Assembly (NCBI GenBank): GCA_015039315.1 | Contig: WIDE01000036.1 | Span: 95,724-159,723 of the forward strand | Direction of reading: 5' to 3' | DNA: 64,000 nucleotides | Source of the DNA: Clavulina sp. PMI_390 | Lineage: Eukaryota; Basidiomycota; Agaricomycetes; Cantharellales; Hydnaceae | Shown: positions 47,547 to 59,351 of the stretch, piece by piece | How the letters are laid out: every line of letters starts with the position of its first letter | Position numbering within the stretch: the stretch's first letter is position 1 | Made by a program: the position numbers and the translations under genes | The notes under the pieces: generated by a model | The model's input: only the letters and a program-made list of their open reading frames with translations | What the model was told of the DNA's origin: nothing | Database searches by the model: none

Positions 47547-47917
47547 AGACAGCCATTGCGATTGTAAATTCTTGTTGACCGCCTTGAGAGGAAGATTCAA
47601 ACTTCTCTACAATATATTGTTTTTCTAAAATAAAATAAAACCTAACTAATCGGGCCCAATTGCACTAACATGGTTCTCGATATTGACAAGCCTTGGCCAA
47701 GAGGAGGGATCCTGATCGATTAGACGGAGCCTGATGAGATGTTGCACCCGGGTAGAGGCACACTGTACGGATAACGTGATGAAAAGGAGAGATTGAATAC
47801 ACGACAACACGTATGGTACATGATAGCAAGTGATGAAACAGAACAGAATGCGAACAGGGAAAATCCAAATGTGAGATCAGGACTGAGCACCGGAAACGAT
47901 GAATGACAAAAGCGGGT
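47547..47917. other. Spacer between convergent F-box and IMPDH genes
   Basis: AT-rich around 47600-47650, as expected for overlapping 3' ends. No gene seen. Confidence 0.55.
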
Positions 47918-49993
47918 CTACGCGAACAGCCTCTTGGTGTACCTAAACGAGGTAGATATATGTCAACATCAATCATAACCAGCCAAGTAGAGCCATCCGA
48001 ATGACTTACGAGTTGAGACCATGTACACCACCCTCCAACTGCGCGCTCGGGCTCCTCTTCTCGAACCGCACAACACCATTCATCACGCCCGTCCTGAGCT
48101 CCTGGACGCTCTTGACGCCAATGTCCTGGAACGAGTGTTGTAGGCCGGTGTACAAATAAGGAAGGAACGCCTTGACGGAGCCCTTGTCCTGCACGTCACC
48201 CGAGACGCCCTGTGCAACCTTGATGGTGGAGGATTCGGAGAAGTAGCGAGAGGTAGCGGCGTTCTCGACGGGGCCCGCCTTGCCCTTCTTGCCAGATTTG
48301 CCCGCGCCGTTTGATTGGGGTTGTTCCATTGCCTCCTGTAGAACGAGAATGAGAAGAAAATGGCGGTCAGAAGACTAGTCGTTGAGTCTATATGCACATA
48401 TGGAAAGCACGAACCAAGCTGCCCATCCCACGGTAGGTCTTCACACGAACACCCTCGTGGTAGAAGTACTCGCCAGGCGTCTCCGCCGTACCCGCCAACA
48501 ACCCACCCATCATCACAGCACTCGCACCCATCGCCAACGCCTTGACGATGTGCCCAACGTTCTTGATCCCACCATCAGCAATGACAGGAATACCAAACTG
48601 GTTCGCAAACTCTGCCACAGCGTACACTGCGCTCGCTTGCGGACGCCCAACGGCCATGACTTCCTGCGTAATGCAGATCGATCCCGAGCCCATACCGACA
48701 CGGAGTGCATCTGCTCCTGCTGCGATGAGGCTTGCAGCTTGGGCGCGTGTGACGACGTTTCCAGCGATGACGTCGAGTTTGGGGAAGGTTTGCTTGATCC
48801 ACTGGATCATCTCGATTTGATAGGTAGAGTTACCCTGACTCGAGTCCACGTTGACGATATCAAGTCCAGCCTCGACGAGCAGTTTCAGTCTTTCGCGGTC
48901 GGCGGGGCGCGTCCCGATAGCAGCGGCAGAGTAGAGTTGCTTGGTCTCGGGGTTTTTGGAGGCGAGGGGGTAGTTGTGGTTCTTGAGGAGATCAGAGCGG
49001 GCGAGAAGGGCTACAAGACGTCCCTCCTTGTCAATGATGGGCAGCTTGCCCTTTTTCGAGACTCGGAGCAGCTCGTTGGCTTCGGGGAGGGTGGTTCCGT
49101 GAGGAGCGGTGACGAGCTGGGTTGTCATGACTTCGGAGAGGAGGAGAGTAGGGGAGGAGAACTGGACATCGCGGTTGGTGACGATACCGACAAGCTTGCC
49201 ACCGATGGCACCAGTGTCTGACCAAGAGTGAGTTAGTCAGCAGTGAATCGAGTCGATCATTGTATTGGTGAAGGATATTCAGAGTCGAAAGAAACAGCTC
49301 TCCGCAAACCACACGCTCCGCTAGAGCACGTTACTCGGAAGAACGAAGGTTATGTTGTATGTTTTCTCATCACAAAATATATCCCCAGAGTGGGCGCGGT
49401 GAAGACACGAGCGCTCAGAACATACCTGTTACGGGGATACCGCCAAAACCAAGGCGCTCCTTGACGTCAAGGACGTCTTGGACGTGGTTGTGGGGCGCAA
49501 GGACCACAGGGTCGGAAATGAAGCCATTCTCATGTCGCTTGACGGCGCGCACCATGGCCGCCTGCTCTTCCGGAGATTGATTGTGATGAATGACACCGAT
49601 CCCCCCAAGGAGCTGGCGAACGCGATTTACGCGACAGCAACGAGTAGAGCGAGATAAGAACCACGGGACCAGACATCATAGACCATGTTGGAGCACACTC
49701 ACTGCCATGCTGATCGCCATCTCGCTCTCGGTCACGGTGTCCATCGCGGCACTCAAGAAGGGAGTCTTCAACGTGACGTTTCGAGTAATCCGGCTTTCGA
49801 CGATGGTTTCCGAGGCAGCAAAGTCAATTTTTCCTGGGAGCATGAGGAAGTCATCATAGGTCAAGCCACCATGAACGGTGGAGTCCATGAGCTCTTGGAC
49901 GGCGAGGCCATCGCCGTGGGTGTAGGACTTGAGGTGCTCGAGGGCTTTTGAGGGATCGAGGTAGGAAGTCGTGCCAGCAGATGCGTTCACCAT
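47918..49993 (-). CDS. IMPDH: Inosine-5'-monophosphate dehydrogenase
   Basis: Converts IMP to XMP with NAD+, the committed step of guanine nucleotide synthesis; in fungi it is the target of mycophenolic acid. The start [20 protein letters not shown] is at 49993. The first exon ends at 49703, and the last is a 23-base exon that ends KRLFA and stop at 47918. Order of elements: [20 protein letters not shown], then [20 protein letters not shown], two CBS modules ([32 protein letters not shown]), [32 protein letters not shown] with the catalytic cysteine, [30 protein letters not shown] and SRYFSE of the catalytic flap. Length is about 545 residues, normal for eukaryotic IMPDH. A minus-to-plus promoter gap of 506 bases separates it from kinase K1. 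Confidence 0.96.
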
Positions 49994-50499
49994 TTTTTGT
50001 TGGGGTCTAAGCGTTCGTTTTGAGGTGGTCGTAAAAAGTAAAGAGGAGGAAAGAAAAAAAGCTTGGTCAGATCGCTAACCGGTCACGTGCGTGGCGGGTT
50101 TATATTGACTCACGGTCCTCACCTGCACCTCACTGCGAGCCTTATCGCTGAATGCATATTCCATGTATCGAATCACTCGCACAGTATACCGTATGACCGC
50201 ATAGTATGGATAAAGCCGTCTGTCAGCGGCCGGCAGGAGCAGTCGAGCAGTCACACGACCAGGAATTGGGTGGTCGTCTAACATGGCTACCATTCCCTAA
50301 TCACAAAACACGGCTCGCTCTCTGTGTGCAGCATTTTAACAACCGAGACGCCGCTGATTTGCTGACCTTGTTCAAGAATCGCATCAACCACTGGCGTTAC
50401 GTGGTAGCCATGCAACACCCAAAATGAACAGCACAGCTATGCCACTTGGACAACCTGCTCAGAAACATCCATCCAACAACGCCTTGCCTCTCAGTCTAT
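49994..50499. promoter_or_regulatory. Shared (bidirectional) upstream region of IMPDH and kinase K1
   Basis: The two genes start head-to-head 506 bases apart. The segment next to IMPDH has a purine-rich run (AGTAAAGAGGAGGAAAGAAA) followed by GGTCACGTGCGTGG, which contains a CACGTG E-box. Further right lie CACGGTCCTCACCTGCACCT and a CGTATGACCGCATAGTATGG block. Both halves recur upstream of K2 (54293-54570) and K3 (58800-59090), so this arrangement is the ancestral unit that was copied. Confidence 0.7.
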
Positions 50500-53400
50500 A
50501 TGCACCAACGTAGGCCGGGTATGTATCGTATTCGAACTCAATCCTTTTGGCCCCAACCCTCCTGAAAGCCAAGCACGAACAGAATACCCCAAGTATGTGG
50601 AGAGAATTACCCGTGACAACGAGTTCTTCCGCTCAACCCTCAAGTCCACTGGGCCTGAGAAGCTATTTTCGACCCTGACTAGGGTAACTATGCGCTCCCT
50701 AGTCAACAAAATCGACGCTAATGAGGACCGCCTCGTAATATATCCCAGGCACTTGAATTTCCACGTCCAACGCAAAACCTTCGATTTCGAATCATTGAGC
50801 GTCTCAAATTTATCCTAGCTGAATATCCAGATCTCTCGTTCAGCCACGGATATTCGTATTTCTGGTTCGAACAAACGCATTTTGAGATTAGAAGTGACGA
50901 TGTGGACATCCTGCGTGGAACGCGGTCGTTGACGAAAGACGCAATGATTCGGCATGTTTGGAAGGCTTCATCCCAAAACGAAGCTACAATCCAAGTGCGT
51001 ATAATCTCAATTGTAGAGATTTCTGATGAATTCCGCATTGGGCTGACTTGATATGCATAGATTGCCCGACAGAACATGATCACGCTGTTATTCGCCGTCG
51101 ACCACCCCTCCATTATGACAATCGACACTGTTGGCCAGCTAGGCGGTCATGACGCATCCTGCTGCACTTTCGAAAGCAATTGCTGCTGATCCTCTTGATT
51201 TCGCCGTTGACGCTTTGAGGAAACTCGAGCCACGTGAGCGGCCTCTGGCCTGGATTGATATCGTAGGTGCCTCCTCTGCCAAAATAATCTTCATCGAAGA
51301 GGTTCATTCTGGTCTAAGCTGCTGTCTCTGTGCCATCTTATTTACCAGGCATGCTCAATTGCGTCGGCTCTTCACTATCTGCACAACGCCCTAGGGATAC
51401 CCCATGGCGGGATTGATATGGTGGGTTAATCGCCTTTGATCTTGTCCATCATGCTAATACCGAGTTATAGAATAGTATCCGTATCAGCTCAGATGGTGCT
51501 GCCAAGTTATTTGATCCTGGGTTGGCCCGGACGGAGGGGGATCTCAAAAGCCTCAGAGAAAAGAACCCTTCATGGAGAGCCGTTTCGTCGCAGGATATCC
51601 TAAAGTTCACTTCGGGGCGCTCTGGAGCCAGGTTTATCAAGTGCGCGAGTGCCCATCTTCCTACTACACCAGCCGATCTGACCTATCCCTTGACTTCAGA
51701 GACATGCGAGATTTTGGAACCACCATGCTTGGCCTCCTTGTGTTAGACAACGGATATCCTATTTTGGATGATATGCTTGTCGCACAAGGGGCCATAAATG
51801 GTTGGCCGTATCTTGTTCGAGACCTCGCTGTTGACGCTCTATCAACTTTCATTTCCTGTGGCAAGGACGATTGGGACTCGGAATACCAACCACCTCATAA
51901 CCCGCATATCTTCGCTGATTATATCCCCCGGTTTAAGCAGCTAGTGGTTCCCCTTCAGTTTCACTCATCAAGAAGTATCAAAACCTCCGTGGGCATTTTT
52001 GCGGAGCGCATTCTACCCATCTCGTTCCCCTCGACGCCTCCAACCGTTGTGGAAATTATGATATGTGAGGTTGCTGATCCCAAAACTGTTAGTTGTGGGC
52101 ATATATCTACTCTTCTGAGTGGGTTCACTAATAGCATGTCTCGGAACCATCATAGATTCACCGCGAGTTTTATGCCCTGATGAAGATCAACTCTGGCGGC
52201 GAAAAAACTTAGGCTCTAACAAAAAGGTCGCTTGGCCATGGTGCTGCTTTGGATACTATCAGTTTCTGCAAGAAACCGGACCTCCTCCACGATGCGGATG
52301 ACAAAATTCTGATGGCCTGCACATACGAATCCCTCCCACTTCCAAAACTGGCTGCAATCCTTCCCTTCTTGAATAAAACTGCAATGGGGGATGCTTCATT
52401 CCCATTTCCTAACCCGTCGTGAGTTTGGCATACCATCCACCGCTCATTAATTGCTGAATGGTTTCTCAGATCATATCGCCTTGGCAGCTGGTGGTATGTA
52501 ATCGCACTTCTCAGTGTGATTCGGCCCCATCGCATAGAGTGGACACTACCGCCGAGTTCTGTGCTGGCCCTGCGTGCTGTGAAAACGTTGAACAGACCGG
52601 TCACTCGGCTGTTGGCGGAAGCCGCGTCAAGAAATGCACCCGGATCCGTCAACACTCCAGTCCTATCAGCACGTTGCTACTTTCTTTCTGATTGGGAGGC
52701 GCCCACCCCAAGGACGTCGATCATTGGGCGTTCGTGGACATCCACCGAGCTTTCGGTGCAGCAAGATTCCGTAAAGTCTGTACGCCGGATCCTCAGTGAG
52801 CCGTTAGCGTTAAGGTCAGCAATGAAGGAAGAAAATAGTTGTGACACTCTGGAACTGCTCCAAGAGGTGAAGAAACCCTCATTTATACTCTTGAAAACTG
52901 ATATGCTGCTGAATTCTGCGTCCTCAAAGGCCCTTGATGATCCCCGCGACGGTCTTGGGGATTACCGGCCTCAAACAATACGCCTGCTTCAAGATCTCGT
53001 TTCAAAATCTAGACGGCTGCCCCAACGGGTGCGACTTCTAGCTGTACGCAATCGAGTCTTTCGAGACGCGGGAGGTGAAGCCGTAATTTGGACCGTAGAG
53101 CTTGACGGGAAACCAGTCATTGCACGCGATGCTCGACCCCCCGAGAACCTGGATTGGGCGTCAACGGATGGAAAGCTGATCCTTTCGGTAAGAAACTTGT
53201 AATAGCCGCTACAACTCTTGATGTGCTGAAGCCATAATCTGCTCTCCAAAGACCGTACGTCGCGAAATCGTGTCACAAATCCAGATTCAGCACCCAAATG
53301 TGCTTCCCATTCTTGGAATTTCATCAGACGATGTACATCCCCTTTCGATCATCACACCACTTGCTCCCAAGGGCAATGCATTTGTGTACCTCCGTGGATT

Positions 53401-54092
53401 GGAGCTATCGCGAAGAGGGAGTGCACTGCTGAACATAGTACGTCGCTTCACAGAGATCCCTTTCTTTGATTGTGTTCCTCAAATCTATACAAGATCCCCA
53501 ACATTGCCTCAGCATTGGACTATCTCCATCAGCTACGCCCTCCTATCATCCATGGAGACCTTCATGGGGTCAGCACACAATTTCTGTATCACACTCTCCT
53601 GCAGTGTTGAACTCATGTTCTCCATAGCGTAACATTCTTATTGATGCGGAAGGAAATGGCCTTCTATCCGATTTTGGCTTATCCCGCTTCAAACACGAGC
53701 TGACCCGAACGATGACAAACATTGTTGAAGGAGGGAAGTACCGGTATATGGCCCCAGAGCTCCTCTCTGCATCATCAGACTATAAGTTTCGGACTACTCC
53801 AGCCTCGGATTGCTACGCATTTGCGATGACGATCCTGGAACTTATGACACTGCAAAAGCCATTTGCTGAGTTCGACAATGAGCGAGCCGCATTTAGTGCT
53901 GCGGAACGTGGTATACGCCCGGCCCGGCCCACTGGGGGGGAATTAGAGATGGCGGATGAGCAAGTTGTCAATCCGCTGTGGAACTTGCTGACAGAGATGT
54001 GGGATAGAGAGCCTAATAAACGGCCAACGATGTTCAAAGTGAATTGCCGAGTTATTGATATCATATGTACGGACTCTTGGTACGATTCATAG
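50500..54092 (+). pseudogene. Two-domain kinase copy K1, carrying two frameshifts and a stop
   Basis: Aligned by eye to K2 and K3. Its first exon (ATG at 50500) has one extra base: from the ATG to the equivalent of K2's GATCCCCCT there are 55 bases instead of 54. The frame opened by the ATG therefore ends at a TGA, while NPPESQARTEYPKY lies in another frame. A second extra base lies between about 51149 and 51185, where the frame breaks after GHDASC. A TAG at 52210-52212 replaces the conserved Trp of EKTWALTKRS. The rest of the gene still reads well, including VIARDARPPENLDW, SDFGLSRF, YRYMAPELLS and the end CTDSWYDS. In the N-terminal domain the DFG equivalent is DPG. It is most likely a pseudogene, although K2-like splicing of the 3' half could still give a shorter kinase protein. 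Confidence 0.78.
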
Positions 54093-54240
54093 CTGCAAAA
54101 TTGGCAAGGAGAGCCAATCGAATCATCTTAATTTTCTACGAATAATATGCTCTCACAAGGTTCCGCAAAATTGGCTTGGGATACCATAACTATGCGGTCT
54201 ATTATCTCAATAACGCCAAAGATGCAAATCAACAGGAGGG

Positions 54241-54292
54241 AGCTGGCTGAGGCATCCAGATAGGACGTTGAGCCAGTAGATGCGTTCACCAT
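54241..54292 (-). pseudogene. Decayed first codons of IMPDH
   Basis: Read on the minus strand from the ATG at 54290-54292, this gives MVNASTGSTSYLDAS, against [15 protein letters not shown] in the real IMPDH. Homology stops after about 17 codons, so the duplication that made K2 ended inside IMPDH exon 1. No downstream IMPDH coding sequence follows, so this is a dead fragment. Confidence 0.85.
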
Positions 54293-54570
54293 TTTTTATT
54301 GAGGTCTAAGGGTTCGTTTGAGGTGGTTGTAAAAAGTAAAGAGGAGGAAAGAAAAAAAGCTTGGTCAGATCATGGCCCAAGCTCACGGTCCTCACCTCTA
54401 CCTCACCGTCGACCTTATCGCTCAATGCATATTCCATGTCCAACTCATTGTCGAATCACTCGCGCAGTATATCCTATGACCGCATAGTGTGCATAAAGCC
54501 GCCTCTCAGCTGCCGACAGGAGCAGTCGACCAGTCACACAACCGGGAATTGGGTCATCACCCATGTATAC
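54293..54570. repeat. Copy of the IMPDH/K1 upstream region in front of K2
   Basis: It matches 49994-50275: the purine-rich AGTAAAGAGGAGGAAAGAAA run, the CACGGTCCTCACCT block and the GTATATCCTATGACCGCATA block occur in the same order. The CACGTG box has been lost because a segment of about 30 bases is missing. Confidence 0.88.
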
Positions 54571-54786
54571 GAATAGCACTCCAACTCTGTACTGGTGTTC
54601 ACGCCATGTTCGCACTCATTCGCATTCGAGGCTTGATTGATTTGCAAACCCGATCAAGTGGCGTCACACGGTAGTCAAGCAATCTGAACAACCTGAACAG
54701 CACAGCACTCCGCCTACGTCTTATGTGTCTTGGGCCAGTTGCTCTGAGCTCTCAAGCATCCAGCAACGTTCTAGCTCTCAGACTAT

Positions 54787-57700
54787 ATGGCAAATCGTAA
54801 CCCAGGCATTTTTCGCCTAGCAAGCCGATTCCTGGACCTTGATCCCCCTAAAGACCCAACAGAGTATGCCCGATACATAGAAAGAATCATCCAGAACGAC
54901 AGTTTCTTCCGTTCGGTCCTCCGCGCCATTGGCCCCGAGAAGCTATTTTCGGCCCTCCATAGAGTAACTACACGCTCTCCAAATGTTGATTCGATGCTTA
55001 CTCTGACTCCTTTCCGTACTGGTACTAGGAGCTAGAAAACCCACACCCAACACCAGATGTCGCATTCCTCATCACTAGACGTCTCAAAAGTATTCTTGCA
55101 GAATCACCGAAGCTTCCATTCAATCGCGGATCGTCACACCTTGGCTTTGAGCAGACTTCCGTCGAAATTATGAGTGATGAGATGCACATACTGCATGGAA
55201 GACAATCGTCCACGAACCATGCAATTGTTCAGTATGTATGGAAAGCGTTGTCTCCGGACAAGGATATAATTCAAGTGCGTATTCCACTAAACCTTGAATC
55301 CCCTCTGTCTGCGCATATCTGAGCTAACTTATTCAGCACAGATTGCTCGACAGAATATGATTACTCTCTTGTTCGCGATCGATCATCCTTCCATCGTGAC
55401 CATCGACACTGTTATACAGTCAGATTCCGGAAATTCGCCTTCCTGCACATTCTCAGCATTTTCTGCCGAGCCTCTCAATTCCGCCATTCAAACCTTGAGA
55501 GAATTAAGGCCAAATGAGCGGCCTCCTATGTGGATCGATGTGGTGCGTCCTGTTGTCGCTGAATGATTATCAGACGGTTTGCTGGGATCTAAGCCACTGC
55601 CACTTGTGTTTCTATTTTGTTAGGCCTGCTCAGTCGCCTCAGCTCTCGATTATCTTCACAACTCTTTGGTAACGCCCCATGGCGGCATTGATACTGTAAG
55701 TTGATCATTATTCGCCCACTCATCATGCTAATCAAACGATAGGACAGTATACGTGTTAACTCCAATGGTATGGTGAGGCTATATGATCCTGGGGTGGCTC
55801 GCACGGAGGGAGATCTTGAGGACTTCAGAAGGATGAAGCTTTCACAACAAAATATTTCGCCACAGGACGCCCTGACGTTCACTTCAGCACGCTCTCGAGC
55901 CAGATTCGACAAGTATGCAACTTCCGAATGCCACCTGTACCAGCCAGTCTGATACTCCTCCCACTTTAGAGATAGGTTGGATTTTGGGGTCACTTTACTT
56001 CGCCTTCTGCTGCTAGACGACGGTTATCTCTCGTTGAGGGAGATGTTCGATGCACAGACAGAACAGATCAATGGCTGGCCCTCTCACGTTCAAGATCTCG
56101 CTGTTGGCATCCTATCATCTTTCATTGCCTCCGGTAAAGGCGACTTAAATTCCGACGATAAACTATCGCCTAGTCCACCCACCTTTGGTGATGCTGTCTC
56201 CCGCTTCAAGCAGCTTCTCTTCCTCATTCGTCTTCATTCGCCACGGGGTACCACGACTTCTGTGAGCATCTTCGCAGAGCGCCTTCGACCTATCTCGTTC
56301 CCCTCGGCACCTCCAACTATAGCGGAAATTTTGATACAAGAGGTTTCAAATCCCAAGTCGGTCAGTTATGATCATGTGGCGGTCCTACTGTGGAACTCAT
56401 TGATTAACACTATTTTGGAACATCATAGATTCATCGGGAATTCTATGCCCTATTGAGGGTCAAATCAGGTGGCGATAAAACCTGGGCCATCACCAAACGG
56501 TCTCTTTGGGACAACGAGGCTTCGGATACCATCACGTTCTGTAGAAAAGTGGACCTCCTCCACGGAATGGACGACGAGGTCATGATGGCCTGCAAATACG
56601 AATCCCTTGCTCTTCCGACGCTAGCCGGAATCCTTGCTGGACTGAACAAAGGCGCATTGAACGATAGCCCGTTTCCTTACCCCTCGTAAGCCAGGCCTAA
56701 CCACCGCTTTCTTCATTGCTAATTATGCCAATCTTGTCAAGGCGGTATGGCCTTGATAGCTGGTGGTACGTAGTAGCACTTGTCAGCGCACTACGACCAT
56801 ACCGTGTGGAATGGACGATACCCCCAAGTCACGAACTGGCCACGCGTGCTGTGGAAACTCTGGTTAGACCTGTGCCTCGCCTGTTAGCAGAAGCCGCATC
56901 AAGAAACGCACCCACCTTCGTCAATGCGCCAGTCTTATCTTCACGTTGCTACTTTGTCTCTGATTGGGAAGCACCTACCAAAAGGATTTCCATTGCTGAG
57001 CGAACATGGATGTCCACTGAGCTTTCGGTACAGCAAGACCCCGTACTTTCCGTACGTCGCATCCTCAAGGAACCGCAAACGTTGAGTTTAGCAATGAAGA
57101 GAGAAAATGAGATGCATTCTTTAGAACTCCTCCAAGAGGTGTGTGCTTCTATGGCATATATCAGACGACGCCCTATCACTCAGCCTCGCACGTGTCCTTT
57201 TAGGCCCTAGATGATCCTCGGGACGGCCTAGGGGATGACCGGCCTCGAACAATCCGCCTGCTCCAGGATCTTGTATCGAAATCCGAACGACTCCCCCAAC
57301 GTGTGCGAATTCTACTTGTACGCAACCGAGTCTTTCGAGACGCAGGGGGTGAAGCGGTGATTTGGACCGTGGAGCTTGACGGCGAATCAGTCATTGCGCG
57401 CGACGCTCGGCCGCCAGAGAACCATAATTGGGCATCGTCGGATGGAAAGCTAATCCTTTCGGTGAGATAAACGCTGTGGCAGTCCTGATGCCAACGCATT
57501 GACCCTCTTACCTGCTCTCCAAAGGCCGTGCGTCGCGAAATCGTATCGCAGATCCAGATCCAGCATCCAAATGTACTTCCCATTCTGGGGATTTCGTCAG
57601 ATGATGTTCATCCACTTTCCATCATCACACCCCTTGCTCCTAATGGCAATGCATTCCTATATCTGCGCGGTTTAGGTCCATCGCGAAGGGGGAATGCGCT

Positions 57701-58376
57701 GCTGAATATTGTACGTCTCTTCACAGATAGCCCTTCTTCATTACCGCAACTTCTCATATATCCCCAAGGTTTCCAACATTGCTTCTGCGTTGGACTATCT
57801 CCACCAGCTTCGTCCTCCCATCATCCATGGCGACCTCCATGCAGTAAGCATCTGGAACCCTTGCTCACTGCCCACACTCTACGCAGATATTGAACTCAGC
57901 TTCCTCTGTAGCGCAACATTCTTATCGATGCAGAAGGAAATGGGCTTCTTTCCGATTTCGGACTCTCACGCTTCAAACATGAACTAACCCGAACAACAAC
58001 AAACATCGCAGAAGGAGGAAAGTACCGGTACATGGCCCCCGAACTCCTCTCAGCCTCATCGGACTACAAGTTTCGGACTACCCCAGCTTCGGATTGCTAT
58101 GCGTTTGCGATGACGATCTTGGAACTCGCGACACTCCAGAAGCCATTCGCTGAGTTTGATAACGAGCGAGCCGCGTTCAGTGCTGCAGAACGTGGCATCC
58201 GGCCGGTGCGGCCGGCCGCCAAAACCTTCCAGATACCAGAGGAGCAAGTGATCGATCCGCTTTGGCACTTGCTCACAGAGATGTGGGAAGGAGAGCCTGA
58301 CAAGCGGCCAACAATGTTCAAAGTAAATTGTCGACTTATTGATATCATATGTACAAACCTCTCGTACGATCCATAG
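54787..58376 (+). CDS. Two-domain (pseudokinase plus kinase) TKL-like protein, copy K2
   Basis: This is the only plus-strand copy without a visible lesion, about 950 residues. The start MANRNPGIFRLASRFLDLDP is at 54787. Introns are short and shared with its sisters. Residues about 1-140 hold a conserved leader (FLDLDPPKDPTEYARYIERI; EKLFSAL). The N-terminal kinase-like domain (about 140-420) has ARQNMITLLFAIDHPSI, ALDYLHNSLVTPHGG (HGG for HRD) and VRLYDPGVARTEGD (DPG for DFG), so it cannot be a normal kinase. A linker carries TWAITKRSLWDNEASD and LDSWWYVVALVSALRPYRVE. The C-terminal domain (about 640-950) has VIARDARPP (Arg at the beta3 Lys position), REIVSQIQIQHPNVLPILGI (conserved helix-C Glu), HGDLHARNILID (catalytic Asp and Asn kept), SDFGLSRF and MAPELL. 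The order resembles JAK2-V, but no JAK relationship is claimed. Catalysis is uncertain. Confidence 0.85.
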
Positions 58377-58744
58377 ATGAAAGTAGCTTGGATAATCAAT
58401 GGTTCCATTGCCATCTTACCCTGGATAAATAATTTTGCTCGCGCAAGGTTCCCAAGATGCGAACTATATTTGACTATCATTACACCGCCACAATACAGGA
58501 ACCTTCCAGCTGCTGAAGATACCAAGGAACGAATATTGGTGAGTGAGGGAATAATGGCGCCTTTTGCGTTGTGAAGCAATGACAGAGGTTGATCACAGTA
58601 AACGGGCTCAACTATTGTATTTGGACTGGTGCCGTATTGAAACTTAAGGCAGGAGGCCCGTGAATAAGGTCGATAAACTCGTTCACGGCATGTAGGTTGA
58701 CTTGTCAGAGAGTCGATTGAATCACTGTCTACAGTCTCTTGAGA

Positions 58745-59090
58745 TTCTTGATCGACTGTAAGGGATCGTGATAGTAGGTTAGGTCATAAATTCAGCTGAT
58801 TTTTCGTTTGTGGTCTCAGAGTTCATCGAGGTAGTTCTACAAAAGCCGAGAGGAAAGAAAAAAAGAAAGCTGTGGCGGATCGCTTGCTGGTCACGTGAGA
58901 GGCGGTTTTATATTATCGATGCTCCAGCCCACGGTCCTCACCTCCACCTCATCTTCAGCCATCTCGCTCAATGCATACATCATCTCTCACCCACTATCAG
59001 ACACTCACGAAATATATATTGTGACCGAATAGTATGCATGGAGTCGTCTTTCAGTGGCGGACGAGGAGTCACGACCAAGAATTGGGTCAT
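58745..59090. repeat. More diverged copy of the IMPDH/K1 upstream region in front of K3
   Basis: The same order of blocks is present: an AGGGATCGTGATAGTAGG remnant where IMPDH codons would lie, the AGAGGAAAGAAAAAAAGAAA run, GGTCACGTGAGAGGCGG (CACGTG kept), CACGGTCCTCACCTCCACCT and a GTGACCGAATAGTATGCATG block. The start codon of the IMPDH remnant is lost. Divergence is higher than in 54293-54570, so this duplication is older or less constrained. Confidence 0.75.
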
Positions 59091-59351
59091 CATCTTCCCA
59101 ATCCCTCCAGCACAAAACCTGGCCTTCACTCATCCCTCGCTCCACAAGCACGACTCCATAAGTGCTAGAGATCTCATAGGATATCTGCTATCCAGTTCTA
59201 CACCCCATAAGCCGATCTCGTAGCTCCATTGGTTGCCACAATTATGTGGTGCCTTGCAACATGATGATGAACTTTGAACAGCACAGCTATCTCCCCTTGA
59301 ACATCTGCTAGAAGCGTCAACCACCGAGCGAGACCTGACCTCTTAGCACAT

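Noticed and set aside
48382..49221. Long open frame (279 codons) on the plus strand opposite IMPDH
   Set aside because: It mirrors the IMPDH exons in GC-rich codons, has no family motif and crosses IMPDH introns; it is a shadow of the real gene.
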